Source of the DNA: Saccoglossus kowalevskii
Lineage: Eukaryota; Hemichordata; Enteropneusta; Harrimaniidae
Direction: 5' to 3'
NCBI RefSeq assembly: GCF_000003605.2
Contig: NW_003129357.1
Location: forward strand, 177,144-227,080
Length of the DNA stretch: 49,937 bases
Shown here: positions 1 to 12,650 of the stretch, piece by piece
How positions within the stretch are numbered: the stretch's first letter is position 1
How the letters are laid out: each line of letters starts with the position of its first letter
Translations under genes and position numbers: made by a program
Notes under the pieces: generated by a model
Told to the model about the DNA's origin: nothing
What the model saw: the letters and a program-made list of their open reading frames with translations, nothing else
The model's database searches: none

Positions 1-3000
1 GATAATCGCGATCCTCTCACATAATAATTATATAACAAATCATTTTGAGTTTTTACAATTGTTCGTTTCGAAAAAAAACAGGAATAGGTAAGTGTATCAT
101 GTTTCTACATAAATGACAAAAGTCGTTTCATACTCATTAGAAGATTACGGTATTTTTTTTTACAAGATCATGTATTCATTGTTCACCAAAGAACGTATTC
201 CTTTCAACTAATAATAGTTCAGAGAACTAAGAAGCTATGTTCCTTTTGTGACACAAATGACACTAATCCTGTCTATCGGCATCTTGATAGGATTTTATAA
301 ATAATGTATGTGTGTCTGGTAGCAGTTACATTGCTATTGCGTGACTGAAATATTCAATTTAATGAGATGACAAACAAAATGAAATAAATATTAAAATATT
401 ATTTCAAACTGCACGTTATTCTGTTTTACACACCGAATAAATTTATATAGAGACGCTATTACAGCGAAGGGGTTAGTTATTGAACCCTTGCGTGAGCATT
501 TTGTAAATTAAGGCACATTTTGTCGAATAAATTTGGGTATGAACTAAATTTTCTTTTTATCTATACTATCAGTGAGTTGAAGTATCGATGAAGATTGTCA
601 AAACTAGACTGATTTGTTCAAAGAATTATACGTCTCTTATTTGTCCGATTATTACGACACACACCCTTGTACATGGTTAAATGCAACTAAATAAGTGAAA
701 TAAACTGGACGTCAGCGTCATTGTCTACTGTCCTCTACTTCAATGGTTTAATATATTGAACATTATTAAAATCACGATGTCATACACAATTCTATATAAT
801 TCAACAACATACTATCAACATAGCGTTACGTTGAGAATAAAACGTGTGTGGCTCAGGAGATAATAATGAATTTATGGAATGGCGATACTCACATTATAAC
901 GAATACTCGTGCATAAGTGTTGTACGGATACAAGTTACTTTAACATTCCTTAAAAGCACATACCTCGATATATATTATCAGTATGTATATATAAAATAAC
1001 TAATATGTTTTGAATTATTTTAAAACGTACGGTGTTAGTGTATGTATCGATTGAGTAAATAATTGATTACGGAAGAAAAAAGACATATGTTTCAGCAACG
1101 AGATGTTCGTATATCTTGTCGTTTAGTCAATTCCATATTCGCTTCCACATTACAAACACAGTTTTCAAGAGTAACCTTGGAATGTGTTTGAAGTATTTAA
1201 CAAACTGTGAGTAAACACTACTCTTACCCGAGTAGCGTGCCTAACGTGAGACAACTCGATTCAAATTACGCAATATGTCGATACGTAGCATACGTTATGT
1301 AGTTCAAGCAGGAGCTCCTTGTGTGCCTAGTCCATTCTCTGACATTATGGCCAGCACGACTTTCCGACTGAAAGTAGTATTTCAATCGATATTTGCTCAT
1401 CTATATTATATATACTAGCGAGAAAACATCACGCAGTGTAACTCTAGTTACACTGTTATTACTTCTCGACAAGTAGCATATTGAAACCTAAATACAGCGA
1501 CAAGGATTTTTGGTTTACACGATTGTTTGTTTTGTTTTTTCGTGTATTTTTTCAAAGTATAACGTCTTATTTCAACTTACCTGTAATGAGAAGTAAAGAA
1601 ACGTCCGCAGTGTTTACACGTCTGTGTTGACTTTTACACAATCTTCGAAACAGTGTTACAATGCGCCGTCGTGAAACTTGAAAATCATAACGCGTGTACG
1701 ATGTTCGTATCGTTGAAGAGGATAGCTAGATAGTAGCACATCTACATAATTGAAGTATTACAGTGTGTCGTGTTGCATCAGATGATGTGCTGGATAAAGC
1801 TTAATGTGGTATGCTTGATATTATGCTGAATACGGATCTCTGTGTGTAACAAGGAAAATTATCCAAGCTATTATTGTGTCATTTACACCTATTTATTTAA
1901 TCGTATTAAAAAAAACGAATATGGTATTTTTGTCACGAACAAATCCGCAGAGAACGTGGAAATACTTGTAATGTATGTGTTAATTGAAGATTATGACCAC
2001 ATTGAACACTCACGCTCATAACGTCATCACTGAGCTGTCGGTGGACCCTTTTATCCGTCGCTAAAGATTGTTGAAGAACTATAAATTTAAATAGAACTTG
2101 CGATGATTACATTTAAGCGTTCATGATTAGGCTAAAAGGCTGTATAATATTCAGTCATCGACCCAATTTGTCCGCCCAAACACCTATGATGTCACGTATG
2201 ACACGCACGATTTTTTTCTTCGTCAATAATGGTTTCACTGTAACATTTTAGCGGTAATAATACAGTTTTTTTAATGAATGTATGGCACAAAAACTAGTTT
2301 CGTCAAAAAATACACGCTGTATATATCGGTTGTAGAAGTAAATGGTACCTGAATGGCATCGACTTTGTGATGAGTGATTGCATGAATCCTTATATGGATT
2401 TTTAATGAACTTATAATATATATTAAATACAGCCATATAACTATAAAAATAACCTGGTATGACGTTAAGTTCACTTGAAGCGATTGTACATCTAACAGTG
2501 TAAGAATACTACGCCCACTGACTTGTTAACCAGTCACGTGTACGCGTACGCGTGCGCAGTAACTGGTTGATAAGAACCGGTAGTTTGCAAAAATAAACAT
2601 ATCATGGCGTTGTTCGCTGATGATGTAATTAAATAATTATGTATGTGTTCGAGGGCATATACTTAAAAGACAATCATATACCCTAAAATTGTGAAATAGA
2701 ATCCTCTAGTATGATTGTTTGTTGTTGTTTTTGTTTATATGTAAATTAGTGTGAGCTCACAATTCGCGAGACGTGATATTGTAATTGTTATGAAAATGTG
2801 GAACGACGACGAATTATAATCTGTTATCTGCAATTATGATTTTAGCGAAAGTAGTTTGTGTACCTTTGTAAATATTCGTCATCCGACCACGCAAATAATA
2901 ACTACAACATAACTAGATTCACAGTCATTATATGTGCAACTCAAACCTCGAAGTTTGTAACACAAAATAGATTCAACGTTAGACACTCTAACCAATAACA

Positions 3001-6000
3001 TTCAGTCGCAATGTACAATAATTTGGGGACGATAATCTGTTAAAAAAGTACATTAGAACGCAAACAACATCAGACCACACAACAAACATAGACGCATAAA
3101 AAAGTAGTAGGTAATACATCCTACACTACTGGACACAACATTTGCAAGTCTATCAAGATTATAAAAAATACCGTGTAACTGTACGAGTTTATTTTTGCGC
3201 TGTGACGTCATACGGAGTGCACCATGTCAATTTGTGCAATAAATAACAAAAATAGCTCTTGCATTAATGTTTTGCTTTTCCCTTGATGTTTGCCGGCATT
3301 TTTTTTTATTCTGATATTGTATGGTCGATACTGAACACCTAAATGAAACGTGATTTTGTCTATAGAATTGTGCTTGTTGACGCGTATTGAACAGACTATT
3401 TAAACATTTAAAATCGAAAGAGAAGGTCAACGTTAGGAGGATAAAGTGGTTAATAATAGTTATGTGCTCAGACGATAATGATACTAATTTAGCATGCCTT
3501 TAGGCAGACATTTTCCGACTTTTCTATACTTGTAAAGTAACAATAACTAACCAAATATATATATATGAATCACGTTAGCTATGTTATGCTGATATTAGTC
3601 ATGACAATTTGTGAATATGAATTAGCTTAATTTCCATACTTGCCCATTACTATAGCTAGATTAAAGTATACAATTTGAATAATATTTGATATGCAGATGT
3701 TATGAGACAAATTTATTATAGTAGTGTCGGTACAATAGAGGTTGTCATTTCAACTTGTTTCTGATAACAAATACTATTCGCAGCTACCTTATAATGATGG
3801 ATAGTAATTAGATAGTGCATGTTACGCATATTAATTATATGTTAATAAATATTTCAGCGTTTTGAACACCAGTACTATAAATACCAATAAGTATCTCTCC
3901 TACAATTGGATACTACAAACAAACAGCTATTATTTGGTATACAAAAAAGTGGAGCCTTGGATGACCAATCACAAAATGCTTTGCCGTTTTGGGTCTTGAG
4001 CCATGGGAGCAACTTCAGATGGGGCGGCCATTAGGTTTTTTTGCTAGATGTGCCTATTTTTTTAAAAAATAGGTGCAATTGTTTCCAGTTTAATATTTCA
4101 AATGTGTATTTCATTTTTTTGGAAAAAAAACATGTAAACACATTGACATAGAAGACAGCATAAATCTGAATAATATAAACGTAGGTCGAAATATATTAAA
4201 CAACTTTATAGTTCAAACTAATCCTGGAATGTAACTGATTCCAAATCCATAACCGTCACAGCAACAAGAGTGTTGGGCTTACAGATCTTCAACAGACAAC
4301 GCATTTTTTTTAATATTCCCACAGCCCAGGAACGTGCACATGATTGTAGAACAATTATATTCTAAATGCATTATCAAGGATAAGACGCACCGTCAGAGTT
4401 TGACTGCCAAAAACTTTAATAAAATACGCTCGATAAAACGTGTTACATGATGTTAGGTATCGAATATTGCTTTATGTGGTGTGTTACAGAATACCTACTG
4501 ACTAGATTCATTCAAGCAACACTATACGTCCAGTTCTTCTCGGGATTTCAAGTCGTCCACAAAATCAGTCTAATATATCCATACTGGTTTTTTGAGCGAC
4601 TCACATTCTCCTGAGTGAAGTAGGCGTATGATATTGTCCTCGGGGCAAGTAAATGTGTAATATGCAAATTACTAGAGCCATCTAATGATTTTCACATAAA
4701 TCATTTCATTTCACATAAATATTTAAAAGTATATAGTCCTGTATTTTTCTCAATTCAATGCGCAATATGTTATGTTAATGCTATAAATTGCATCAAACAA
4801 TGTATTTTTAACATAATATTTACTTTTTTTCTTCTTTTTTGTTTGTTGTAATTTCTTTCCCCGTTTTTATGTTTGATGTGTGAGTAAGGTAAAGTTGTAT
4901 ATTACCTTTTGTATCAGACTTAGTAAGTGCTTATGTTTTGTCGTATATAGAAAGACAACAAAAACGGGATGTTTTTTTTGCTACTATGTATATGATATAT
5001 TATGTGCAATGAGGAATAGCGTTGAACGATTTGCATGGAGAACTTTTAGACAGGCTTTCTAGTCATAATTAAACAGTCGCCTTTATTCATTACTATCTTA
5101 GTTATAACAGATACTGTATGATTATTCCACGTGCATAATTTATTTGTTCAGTGCAGATAATGATGGATTTTATGATCAAACTGTTGGGAGGAATTGCCTG
5201 TATACCCTAGCCTCATACTGTAAATGGAACGAATTCGCTATAAACATGTATCAGTACTGTGCGACACGCATAAACAAAACCGTATCGTACACTAATAGTG
5301 TTTATGCTCAATCTGTCTAATCTGACTGCCCTTGAGACAGTATATATAGGCTATCCAGATGGCATTTTTTCAACAATGTAAATACGAAGTCACAATGTTA
5401 ATTTACGATCAACTCTGTGAGCTTTTACGCAACAATGCTTTGCTTTTTATAGAACTATTTGCTTGAAGAGACATAATCTCGAAAGATTGTTCAATCTATT
5501 ATGTTGACAGTGAGACATACACTGAAACAAATTACTTACGATTTCAGTTTGAGTATGTATTACCAACAAATTAAGTTGTATTACTATGCATTCACTAGGA
5601 TGAAATGCAAAGGTTTCATGCAATATGTACCTGTACAAGGTTTAATCAAAATCCTTGTCTGCGCAAACCAGTATTTCAGTTTAAAAGCCATTGTCCAGAA
5701 TGGAAAACAACATTTCTAATACTTCCTTATTATAATGGCAAAACTATGTTGTCATTTTTCAATCGTTGAAACATGATTAGCTACGCGGCGACACATTATG
5801 AGGGAACTATGGAATTCCTGTTTGCGTCTAGAAAATTCTAAATTAGATAATCTCTGAACATTCCATTTTCCGAGTAACGTACCCCTATGGAAAACTATTT
5901 TTTTTTTTGTTTATTAATTTTCCTTTGTATATATTTAGTTTCCAGTCTGTTCTGTCATCATTCTATTGCATCGCGCAGTCGTGTTTATGTCATTCATTTT

Positions 6001-6596
6001 TATACATATTCATACAATATTTTTACTTAGGTTGACGTCAGCAGTAACGAGTTCTATATCAATAAGAGCCGCAGGCGGGTATTATTGTTACCTTGATTAA
6101 TGTTGGCGGACGTCAAGCTAAAAGAAAATATTGTGGGTTATATATTTATCAGATACAAATTTCGACAGTTCTAAAACGTAAAACACGAAGTGCTGAAAGT
6201 GCTTAATTATAACCGAATGTAAAGGTATAATTTTGGTGAAACCACGGTGTTTTAAGGCCTTGTGTACGTTTTGTGGCGATTCTGCTCGTTCGTGATGTTT
6301 GCCTTGATTTGTTTTAATTTCAACCTATATTAATTGAGGTACTGAATTATGAAAGCGAAAATACACACATGAGCTTGGCAAAATGAACCATCATAATTCA
6401 TAGTTATCAGTCCGTACATAACCCGGCAGTGCGTACAATGGTATACGAGTTTGGCAGTTATTATGTGGTATGCCTTTCTTCTGTATTACCACACACTGTA
6501 GTGATACGCACAGTATGCATATGGTAATCAATGTCACGTCAGGATTTGGATATCAGTATTTTTGAAAACCTGTCCCTGCATTAAATACAATATCGA
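1..6596. other. AT-rich intergenic or intronic DNA, no gene recognised
   Basis: I see no protein family, RNA gene or convincing spliced exon here. Open frames are short (60-75 codons), mostly lack a proper ATG context and read as AT-driven chance translations. Local structures are a small GC-rich palindrome at 2525-2569 and a short T/A hairpin at 4053-4072. No microsatellite longer than a few units was seen. The stretch could be intron or spacer. Confidence 0.6.
2525..2569. repeat. Short inverted repeat with alternating ACGCGT core
   Basis: AACCAGT and ACTGGTT arms bracket a core that contains CACGTG followed by two overlapping ACGCGT units. The core alternates purine and pyrimidine for about 20 bases. 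It could form a small cruciform or Z-DNA segment, or hold stacked E-box and MluI-type regulatory sites. Only the sequence symmetry is observed; any function is inferred. Confidence 0.5.
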
Positions 6597-6621
6597 CGAG
6601 GGGCGTCCAATGTGTAATGCC
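6597..6621 (+). repeat. Mariner left terminal inverted repeat
   Basis: This 25-bp end pairs with 7859-7883 on the opposite strand. The mismatches cluster around the CCAATGTG versus TCAATAAG segment. It is the expected transposase binding and cleavage site. Confidence 0.9.
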
Positions 6622-6753
6622 ACTTCCACTTGTCTGATCTAGATGAAATTTTACATGTGTAATGATTTACATTTTTATGGGTTTGTTGCAAAAACAGTTC
6701 TGAACTAATTGTGGTTTCTGATTTACAGGTGTCTGAACTGAGTCAGATGTGAA

Positions 6754-7810
6754 ATGGAGCCAGTTGAGTGTCGCGCAGTGATCCGTTTTTTGTATTTGAA
6801 AGGACGCACACCAAAGGAGACTTTTGGTGAAATGAAAGAAAGTTATGGTGATGATGCCTTATCATATGACCTTTTAAAACTCTGGCATCGTGAATTCAAA
6901 CATGGCCGGAAGTCTGTGGAAAAAGCACCCAGACCTGGTCGTCCCTCTTCTGCCATGGATCAGGCATCTGTCCGTCAAGTTGAGGCAGCCATTTTGGAAG
7001 ATCGACGCATTACTGTTCGCCAAATAGCCCTCGAGGTCAAAATTAGTACAGGGTCTGTGGAAACTATCATTCAAGACCATTTGCATATGCATAAGGTGTC
7101 TGCCAGATTGATTTGCAGGTTGCTCACACCTTTCCAGAAGCAAGAACGAGTCGAGTGTTCGACGAAAAATGTGGAGATGTGCAAAAAAGATGAGTCAAAG
7201 TTTTTCAAAAGACTGATTATACAGGATGAAACTATGATCCAGAGACCAAAGCCCAGTCAATGTAGTGCAATGCAAAGCCAGGTCAATGCACTTGGACTCA
7301 CCACCTCCAAAGAAGACAAGGGTGCAGCCCTCCGCTGGCAAGGTCATGCTCACAGTCTTCTGGGACCAGGACGGAGTAGTGATGACAGATTTCCTGGCAA
7401 AGGGTACCACAACTACAGGAGCCTATTATGCTTCACTTTTGATGAAATTGAGAAAAGCTATCAACATCGAGAGGCGGGGCAAGATTAGCAAAGGTATGCT
7501 CCTCCTGCAGGACAACGCTCCGGTCTACAACTCGCATGTCGCCAGATCAGAAGCACGGGCGTGTGGCTATGAAATTCTCTCTCATTCCTCTTATTCTCCT
7601 GACCTTGCACCCTCTGACTTTCATCTATTCCCAGCCATGAAGTTGTTTTTGAAAGGAAAGCGTTTCCCAGATCATGCAGCTTTGATTTCTGAAGTTACGA
7701 CGTGGTTGGTGGACTAACCTGGGGTGTTCTACAAAAACGGTGTCTAGAGCTGCATCAAACGATGGGAGAAATGCATAACTCTGGGTGGTTCCTATGTAGA
7801 GAAAAACTAA
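6754..7810 (+). pseudogene. Mariner transposase pseudogene (D,D34D type)
   Basis: This is the degenerate cut-and-paste transposase of the surrounding mariner. The ATG at 6754 opens about 160 intact codons: an N-terminal paired-type helix-turn-helix region, a GRPSS linker and a second HTH (VRQIALEVKISTGSVETII). The first catalytic aspartate lies in QDET (codon at 7225). Just downstream the reading frame is lost: a YDPETKAQS segment lies in a second frame from 7233, and the rest continues in a third frame from about 7265. The second aspartate is in QDNAP (7511) and the third in SPDLAPSD (7616), exactly 34 residues apart, which is the mariner signature. In-frame stops at 7715 (TAA) and 7745 (TAG) precede the natural C-terminus, VEKN, stop 7808-7810. 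The conserved WVPHEL-like linker is eroded. The enzyme is certainly non-functional. Confidence 0.95.
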
Positions 7811-7858
7811 TAACAGTGCCAAGTTTCATTAATCTCCTGCTATGGGAAAGGGGTCAGG

Positions 7859-7883
7859 GGCATTACTTATTGAACGCCCCTCG
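7859..7883 (-). repeat. Mariner right terminal inverted repeat
   Basis: This is the inverted partner of 6597-6621, starting CGAGGGGCGTTC on the minus strand. It lies 48 bp beyond the transposase stop and is followed by the TA expected of a mariner target duplication. Confidence 0.9.
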
Positions 7884-8916
7884 TAATTATAAACTGTTAT
7901 AGATGCGCGATTTCTCAATCTCTACATTTAATTTTGGTTTGGTAAAAAGTTGCGATGATATGGAAGGTTGATTTACTTCTGGACTGCAGTTATTCTGAAA
8001 CATATTGAATTGAATAATGAAAATTGCAATCATTCTTTGACTGGTTGGTAAGTTTTGTTTAGTTTAATCGTCCACATGTTCACCGTTTCAAATATATTGT
8101 ATCAGGATAAATGGTGTACTGTGGTGTGAGAAATTAATTAAATTTCTAATTCAGATTTATCAATGGACAACTTTATAATTCAGCGATTTCTATTTTGGAA
8201 GGTAGGTATCAATAAAAAAACATTATTTCACACATATTGCTGAGAAATGAAAATACTACATCAACTAAAAATCAAAGTGGATTTCCCTACTCGTCAAACA
8301 TACACAAATAGACTGTCAACGCAATATACGCATAAACAGCGCATATACTCTAACGCGTATGAAAAACAGCAAACTATGAGATGAGTCCCGCAGTATGCTT
8401 TTCGATAATGTCAGTAGAAAAATTACGGATTGCATTTTTTATATGCTTGAATCATTGGAGGTCATGCAATTGTGCTTTTCATGACTCCACATATACTTTA
8501 AGAGGTATACTTGGTTGAAAGCGTTGAAAACACGGATTAAGATCAACGTTGAAGTAGCATTAACAACTAATTTACATTTACAGCACCAGTCGCACTATGT
8601 AATGGCGGAAATCTCGTAAAAAGCAGTGACCGATAGGTTAGTCACAACACTAGTTGGAAAATCGTCTGAACTTACCTCGACATATTCTTGTTTTCCTTTC
8701 TAAAGTTAGCATATAATTGCACGTACGGTTAACACATGTGCTTCGTCAATAAAGATTACAAAAGTACTTTATGTCGAGGAATCTCACAAGCATCGAAGTG
8801 AGACACATACAGTAAGGTCTGTCTGAGTGTGTTTGGTGTGTGGTGACGTCACAAGCGTTGATTCGTATTTAATTACCCGCGATAAATGCGACCATAAATC
8901 ACAGTTATGGCTTCTT
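7884..8916. other. AT-rich spacer, nothing recognised
   Basis: No coding-like segment, RNA gene or notable repeat was found between the mariner right end and the weak minus-strand exon candidate. Confidence 0.5.
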
Positions 8917-9081
8917 TCAATACGTGAGATCATTTCGTTTGAGGATACTAATCTCTACCGCATGTGCATCTGTATTTGGATATAAACTATTATTTGGCGA
9001 TGTAATTAATGTCACTGAGATTATTTTACTGCCGGATAAAGACTGGTCGTGCTGAATCCCGCTTAAGTTACCATAGTGATC
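8917..9081 (-). CDS. Possible terminal exon, unknown product
   Basis: On the minus strand a pyrimidine-rich tract ending TTTTTGCCAG abuts a 54-codon open stretch that ends in TGA. It begins DHYGNLSGIQHDQSL and continues through SGSKIISVTLITSP to ILKRNDLTY. The residue mix (alternating hydrophobic and polar, with Gly, Ser, Asn and Pro) looks more like real beta-rich protein than the surrounding low-complexity translations. I recognise no family. The same frame stays open upstream to 9297 through a Cys-rich segment, so a longer exon is also possible. No polyadenylation signal was noticed just downstream. This may equally be chance. Confidence 0.22.
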   Translation of the reverse strand, partial: DHYGNLSGIQHDQSLSGSKIISVTLITSPNNSLYPNTDAHAVEISILKRNDLTY

Positions 9082-9297
9082 CTGGCAAAAAGGAAATGTT
9101 TTCATAATGCAAAATGCTATCGTCTTATTATTTTTCACACCACAACTCAGGCAACTATTATTGCAAATACAATTCACCAGCAAAACAGCAGCAACAAGTC
9201 GGTTCGATGGACTGCAAGGGGATACAAATCCAACTCGATCACGCGATCTTTCGGGCGTGGCATAATGAAGAACACTACTTAGAATAAATAATCGCAA

Positions 9298-12289
9298 TAG
9301 TCATACATTTTTACAATGTCTTAAAGATTATATATGGTGGACCTCGTGAGTGCAATAATCGTAATTTGTTCCGAACCTGACTTTTATGAACTTGTTTAGA
9401 TTTTGACAGTCTTTAACTCAAGTTATCTAAATTCATTGTTAAGAAATGAATCTAAAAAATTTATTATTTACAAACGTAAATAACTCTGAGAATGTTGGCT
9501 CATTTTAAATGTGCACGGTGTAGCGCCCAAATTTGTTTATATTTAGATTTTGTTCTCAGTTTATAACTAGTGTTGAATACTATGTGACATACATTGTGTT
9601 TACAATCCCTATTATACGAGATCAATAAAATGCTTTAAGAACACCATATGTTCAGTTGTATATGATTACACCAGGAAGAGTTTCATAGGAAAGAAATCAA
9701 CGCTCTATGAGCTATTTAAACAATTGGTTAAGTAACATTGGTAGAATAAATAACCTGCATGACCATTACCTCAGAGTAAATGTTGTCATCGTTTAGAATT
9801 AAACAGATAATAACTCTTTCATAAACAAACTCATTAAGGTTTTTTTCAAGTGTTACGCATAATACATAATATAAAGATTCCAACAATGCTTTATGAAGCC
9901 AAGTCCATTAGTCATGTACAATTCTTGTAAACAATGCAAAGTTTTCGAAAGAAAAGTATTTTGTCTTCCCTAATTTAATCGTTTTTCCGGTCGTCGACAT
10001 CAATAATTTGAAGCAAGCTGCATGTCCACACCACAAACATGCAATACTTTCCCAATAAATGAAATATTCTAGTATCACGTGCTTATCTCATGTATGTGTT
10101 TAGCAACATTTGAAGTCAAAAATAATATAATATTCGTTCATCGGAGGTGCGTATGCAAATAATTTGGCGTTTTATTTGTATACAGCATTGCCGTTCCGCA
10201 GTGCCCCCTTGTGACTTATAGTTTGTTTGTTTTTTCGTTTATTTTCAAATTATCAATAAATATAAACAAGCTGAAAAGATGTAGCTGAAAAGAAATCCAT
10301 GAAGGAAAAGATGAGATTCATCGAACCTGTTTATAAAACGGTATATTTCAGCAGTGGAAAACAATATGAGATCATGACGTACGTGTATCATATTTTATGG
10401 GCTATAAAACTATAACGAGTGTGTTTTTTTTTCACGTTACATGGTGGAATTAGGACAAACACAGAGGAATGAATAGGCGATAAACGATCTTGTAACATGA
10501 AGTGCACGAACATTCCAAGATTAAAATTACAACTGCAATACCAATAATGTCTACGTTGTTGGTTTCAGTATTAGTAAGTCAGTGTATAATTCTACAAAAA
10601 CATGCCCTGGGGTCATATTAGGATGATACACTACGTTATAACTTGTATTTTTTTTCCCGAATTTAATGCAATCTGTACACTTTGTAACATTATATCGCGT
10701 TAATATCCACACACACATTGGAAAGATTCAGTCCCAGAAAGCAATCAACATGAATTGCGGGTTCAAGGACAGACCTTTTGACCTTATGCGAAAGAGAGAG
10801 GCAACCTTTACTATAGATTGGCAGGATTCACCAACGAATAAATATTACAAATATTATTATTAAATCTGATACGATCACGTATTAAATATTTTGAATAACG
10901 GTTACTTACAACACATACAAATGCAGCGGGTTTGTACCCAAGAATCATGCGTATTTTTTGTATTTTATCTTCTTTATTTTGCTTTTGATTGAACAAGCGA
11001 AATTCCGAAAGTTATTTTCCAACGATGTATGACAATGTATATCTCTCGGATATAATGCATGAAACGACGCAATATAACATTTGGATTGAGATAATGTATA
11101 CGATATTGCCCCTGGAGACATTTTGTAGTTTGATCTACTAGACGTATTCTAAGCTTTGAGTGGGACAAACCAAACCATGCGTGTTAACGGGTGATTGGTT
11201 TTCGACAATGTATATTTGTTGTATATCATACTGAAAAAAAATATTAAAAAAAATAATACAAAATAATTATTTAAGAACATAGATAGTCTTTGCAGTGGAG
11301 TATATTGGGTATTGTTCACTAATGTGCGAGAATCTCACATGTCAAAGTTGAATTTCTTTCTTATTATAATACGTGTGCGTGTGTGAAAAAAAAGAATATT
11401 AAATAAGAGCGCATCCTATTCGTTGTACTCCCCCGCCGTAATATGTAAGAAGCTGGAATTAAAAAATGCGAATACTTAACAACGATTTTCATAGCCTGCA
11501 GTATTGGTGGAAACCAAAGATAAATACTATGCTACGTATGTGTCGTGGACCCAGCTTTTGATTTGAAATTCTATACCCGCGTGACTATCGGTTAACATCG
11601 TTAAGCTCGTTAAAATGCTAGGGTATTATGAGAAACTTACAGGCGGAAAAAGCTACGAAGTGTAATAATATAATGTTGTCGTTAATGAGGCAAGATTAAT
11701 ATATTATTTTGCATTTAATTATTAACAACGTACTGTACACAGAATATAAAGTTAACGTTGAATGTGTTTTTCGAATTTAAAAAATACAACATTGATTTAC
11801 ACTATATACCTCCTTGGAACAATCTTTTAATAAATGGAATGTTATTATTAAAATAGGTTCATTCAATTCAAATACACTTACCCGTTAAGGGGATACGTTT
11901 ACACGATGCTTTAATGAATTTAGCATACTCTGAAAGTCGAGGTCATTTCTATTTCCAATATTCATTAAACGCTGCCATTCAAAAAAAAACAATTATTCTT
12001 ACATTTGTGCTTAACTTCCCACATTCAAGATTTGTTTTTAAATAACTGACTCCTGTTTCTTCACGATAACTTACTTGCAAAGTATTTTTTGTTATACATA
12101 GTTCTAAAATGGCCTTCCAAGTGAATGTGCTGTGGTAGAGTATAGTACAATGTCCTGATGGTATATATTTTAAATATAATTGTGTGTTCATATATATGTC
12201 AGTAAACAAGCAACATGTTATGAGTCAAATCATTGGAACACTACATAATATGGCTAAATAAATCAGCTTTAATAAATTCAAACTATTTC
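9298..12289. other. AT-rich DNA, nothing recognised
   Basis: Only short chance frames and A/T runs are present. I saw no tRNA, no conserved protein segment and no obvious repeat pair. Confidence 0.5.
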
Positions 12290-12650
12290 TTCCCCGGGGA
12301 ACATCCTCGGGAGCGAACATCCGGGCATTTTCTCCGCCTGACAACGTTATCCATCGCCGGTGAGAACAACAGTCGAAAACCCTCAGAAAACTGTACTTTG
12401 GGCTAGTTGTTGAGATTCTCCTGAACAGTATAGAAAAAAACAACATAATAATTTGGTTGTTCAGGATTACCTCTAAGTTTGTGTTGTATTCTCGAGTTTA
12501 GCTGTTTTCACCGACTCTTCGAGTGACGTTCTACAGCAGCTCGCACGGGGCCCATAGAAATACATTGCACAGTGGTGCGCGTCAAAACAACATAAAACGT
12601 TCTGTGACGCAGAACCGCCCCCGTGAATACCCCATAAAATACACCATTGA
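12290..12650. other. GC-richer islet, function unknown
   Basis: Two short GC-rich blocks, about 12293-12375 and 12515-12630, stand out from the AT-rich background. The first holds CCCCGGGG, CCTCGGGAG and a GCCGGTGAGA splice-donor-like string on the plus strand. The second holds CACGGGGCCCAT and CGCCCCCGTG. Both are open for 60-70 codons on the minus strand, but the translations match no family I know. They could be an exon, a promoter-proximal CpG patch or an old transposon end. Confidence 0.3.

Larger units (their letters stand above)
6597..7883 (+). mobile_element. Complete but inactive mariner (Tc1/mariner) transposon
   Basis: Both ends are visible. The left TIR begins CGAGGGGCGTCCAATGTGTA at 6597. 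The right TIR, read on the minus strand from 7883, begins CGAGGGGCGTTCAATAAGTA, and both continue to ATGCC over about 25 bp with only a few mismatches. The 1287-bp length is normal for mariner. Mariner inserts at TA. A TA follows the right end (7884-7885), while GA stands at the left end, so one target TA appears mutated. The single transposase gene is on the plus strand and carries disabling lesions (separate entry). The element could still be a substrate if an active relative exists in the genome. Confidence 0.95.

Noticed and set aside
4053-4072. CCTATTTTTT/AAAAAATAGG hairpin as a terminator
   Set aside because: Rho-independent terminators are not meaningful in this eukaryotic context. It is a short A/T palindrome expected from composition.
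9180-9260. GGTTCGATGG string as part of a tRNA gene
   Set aside because: No matching acceptor stem, anticodon arm or D-arm could be folded around it.
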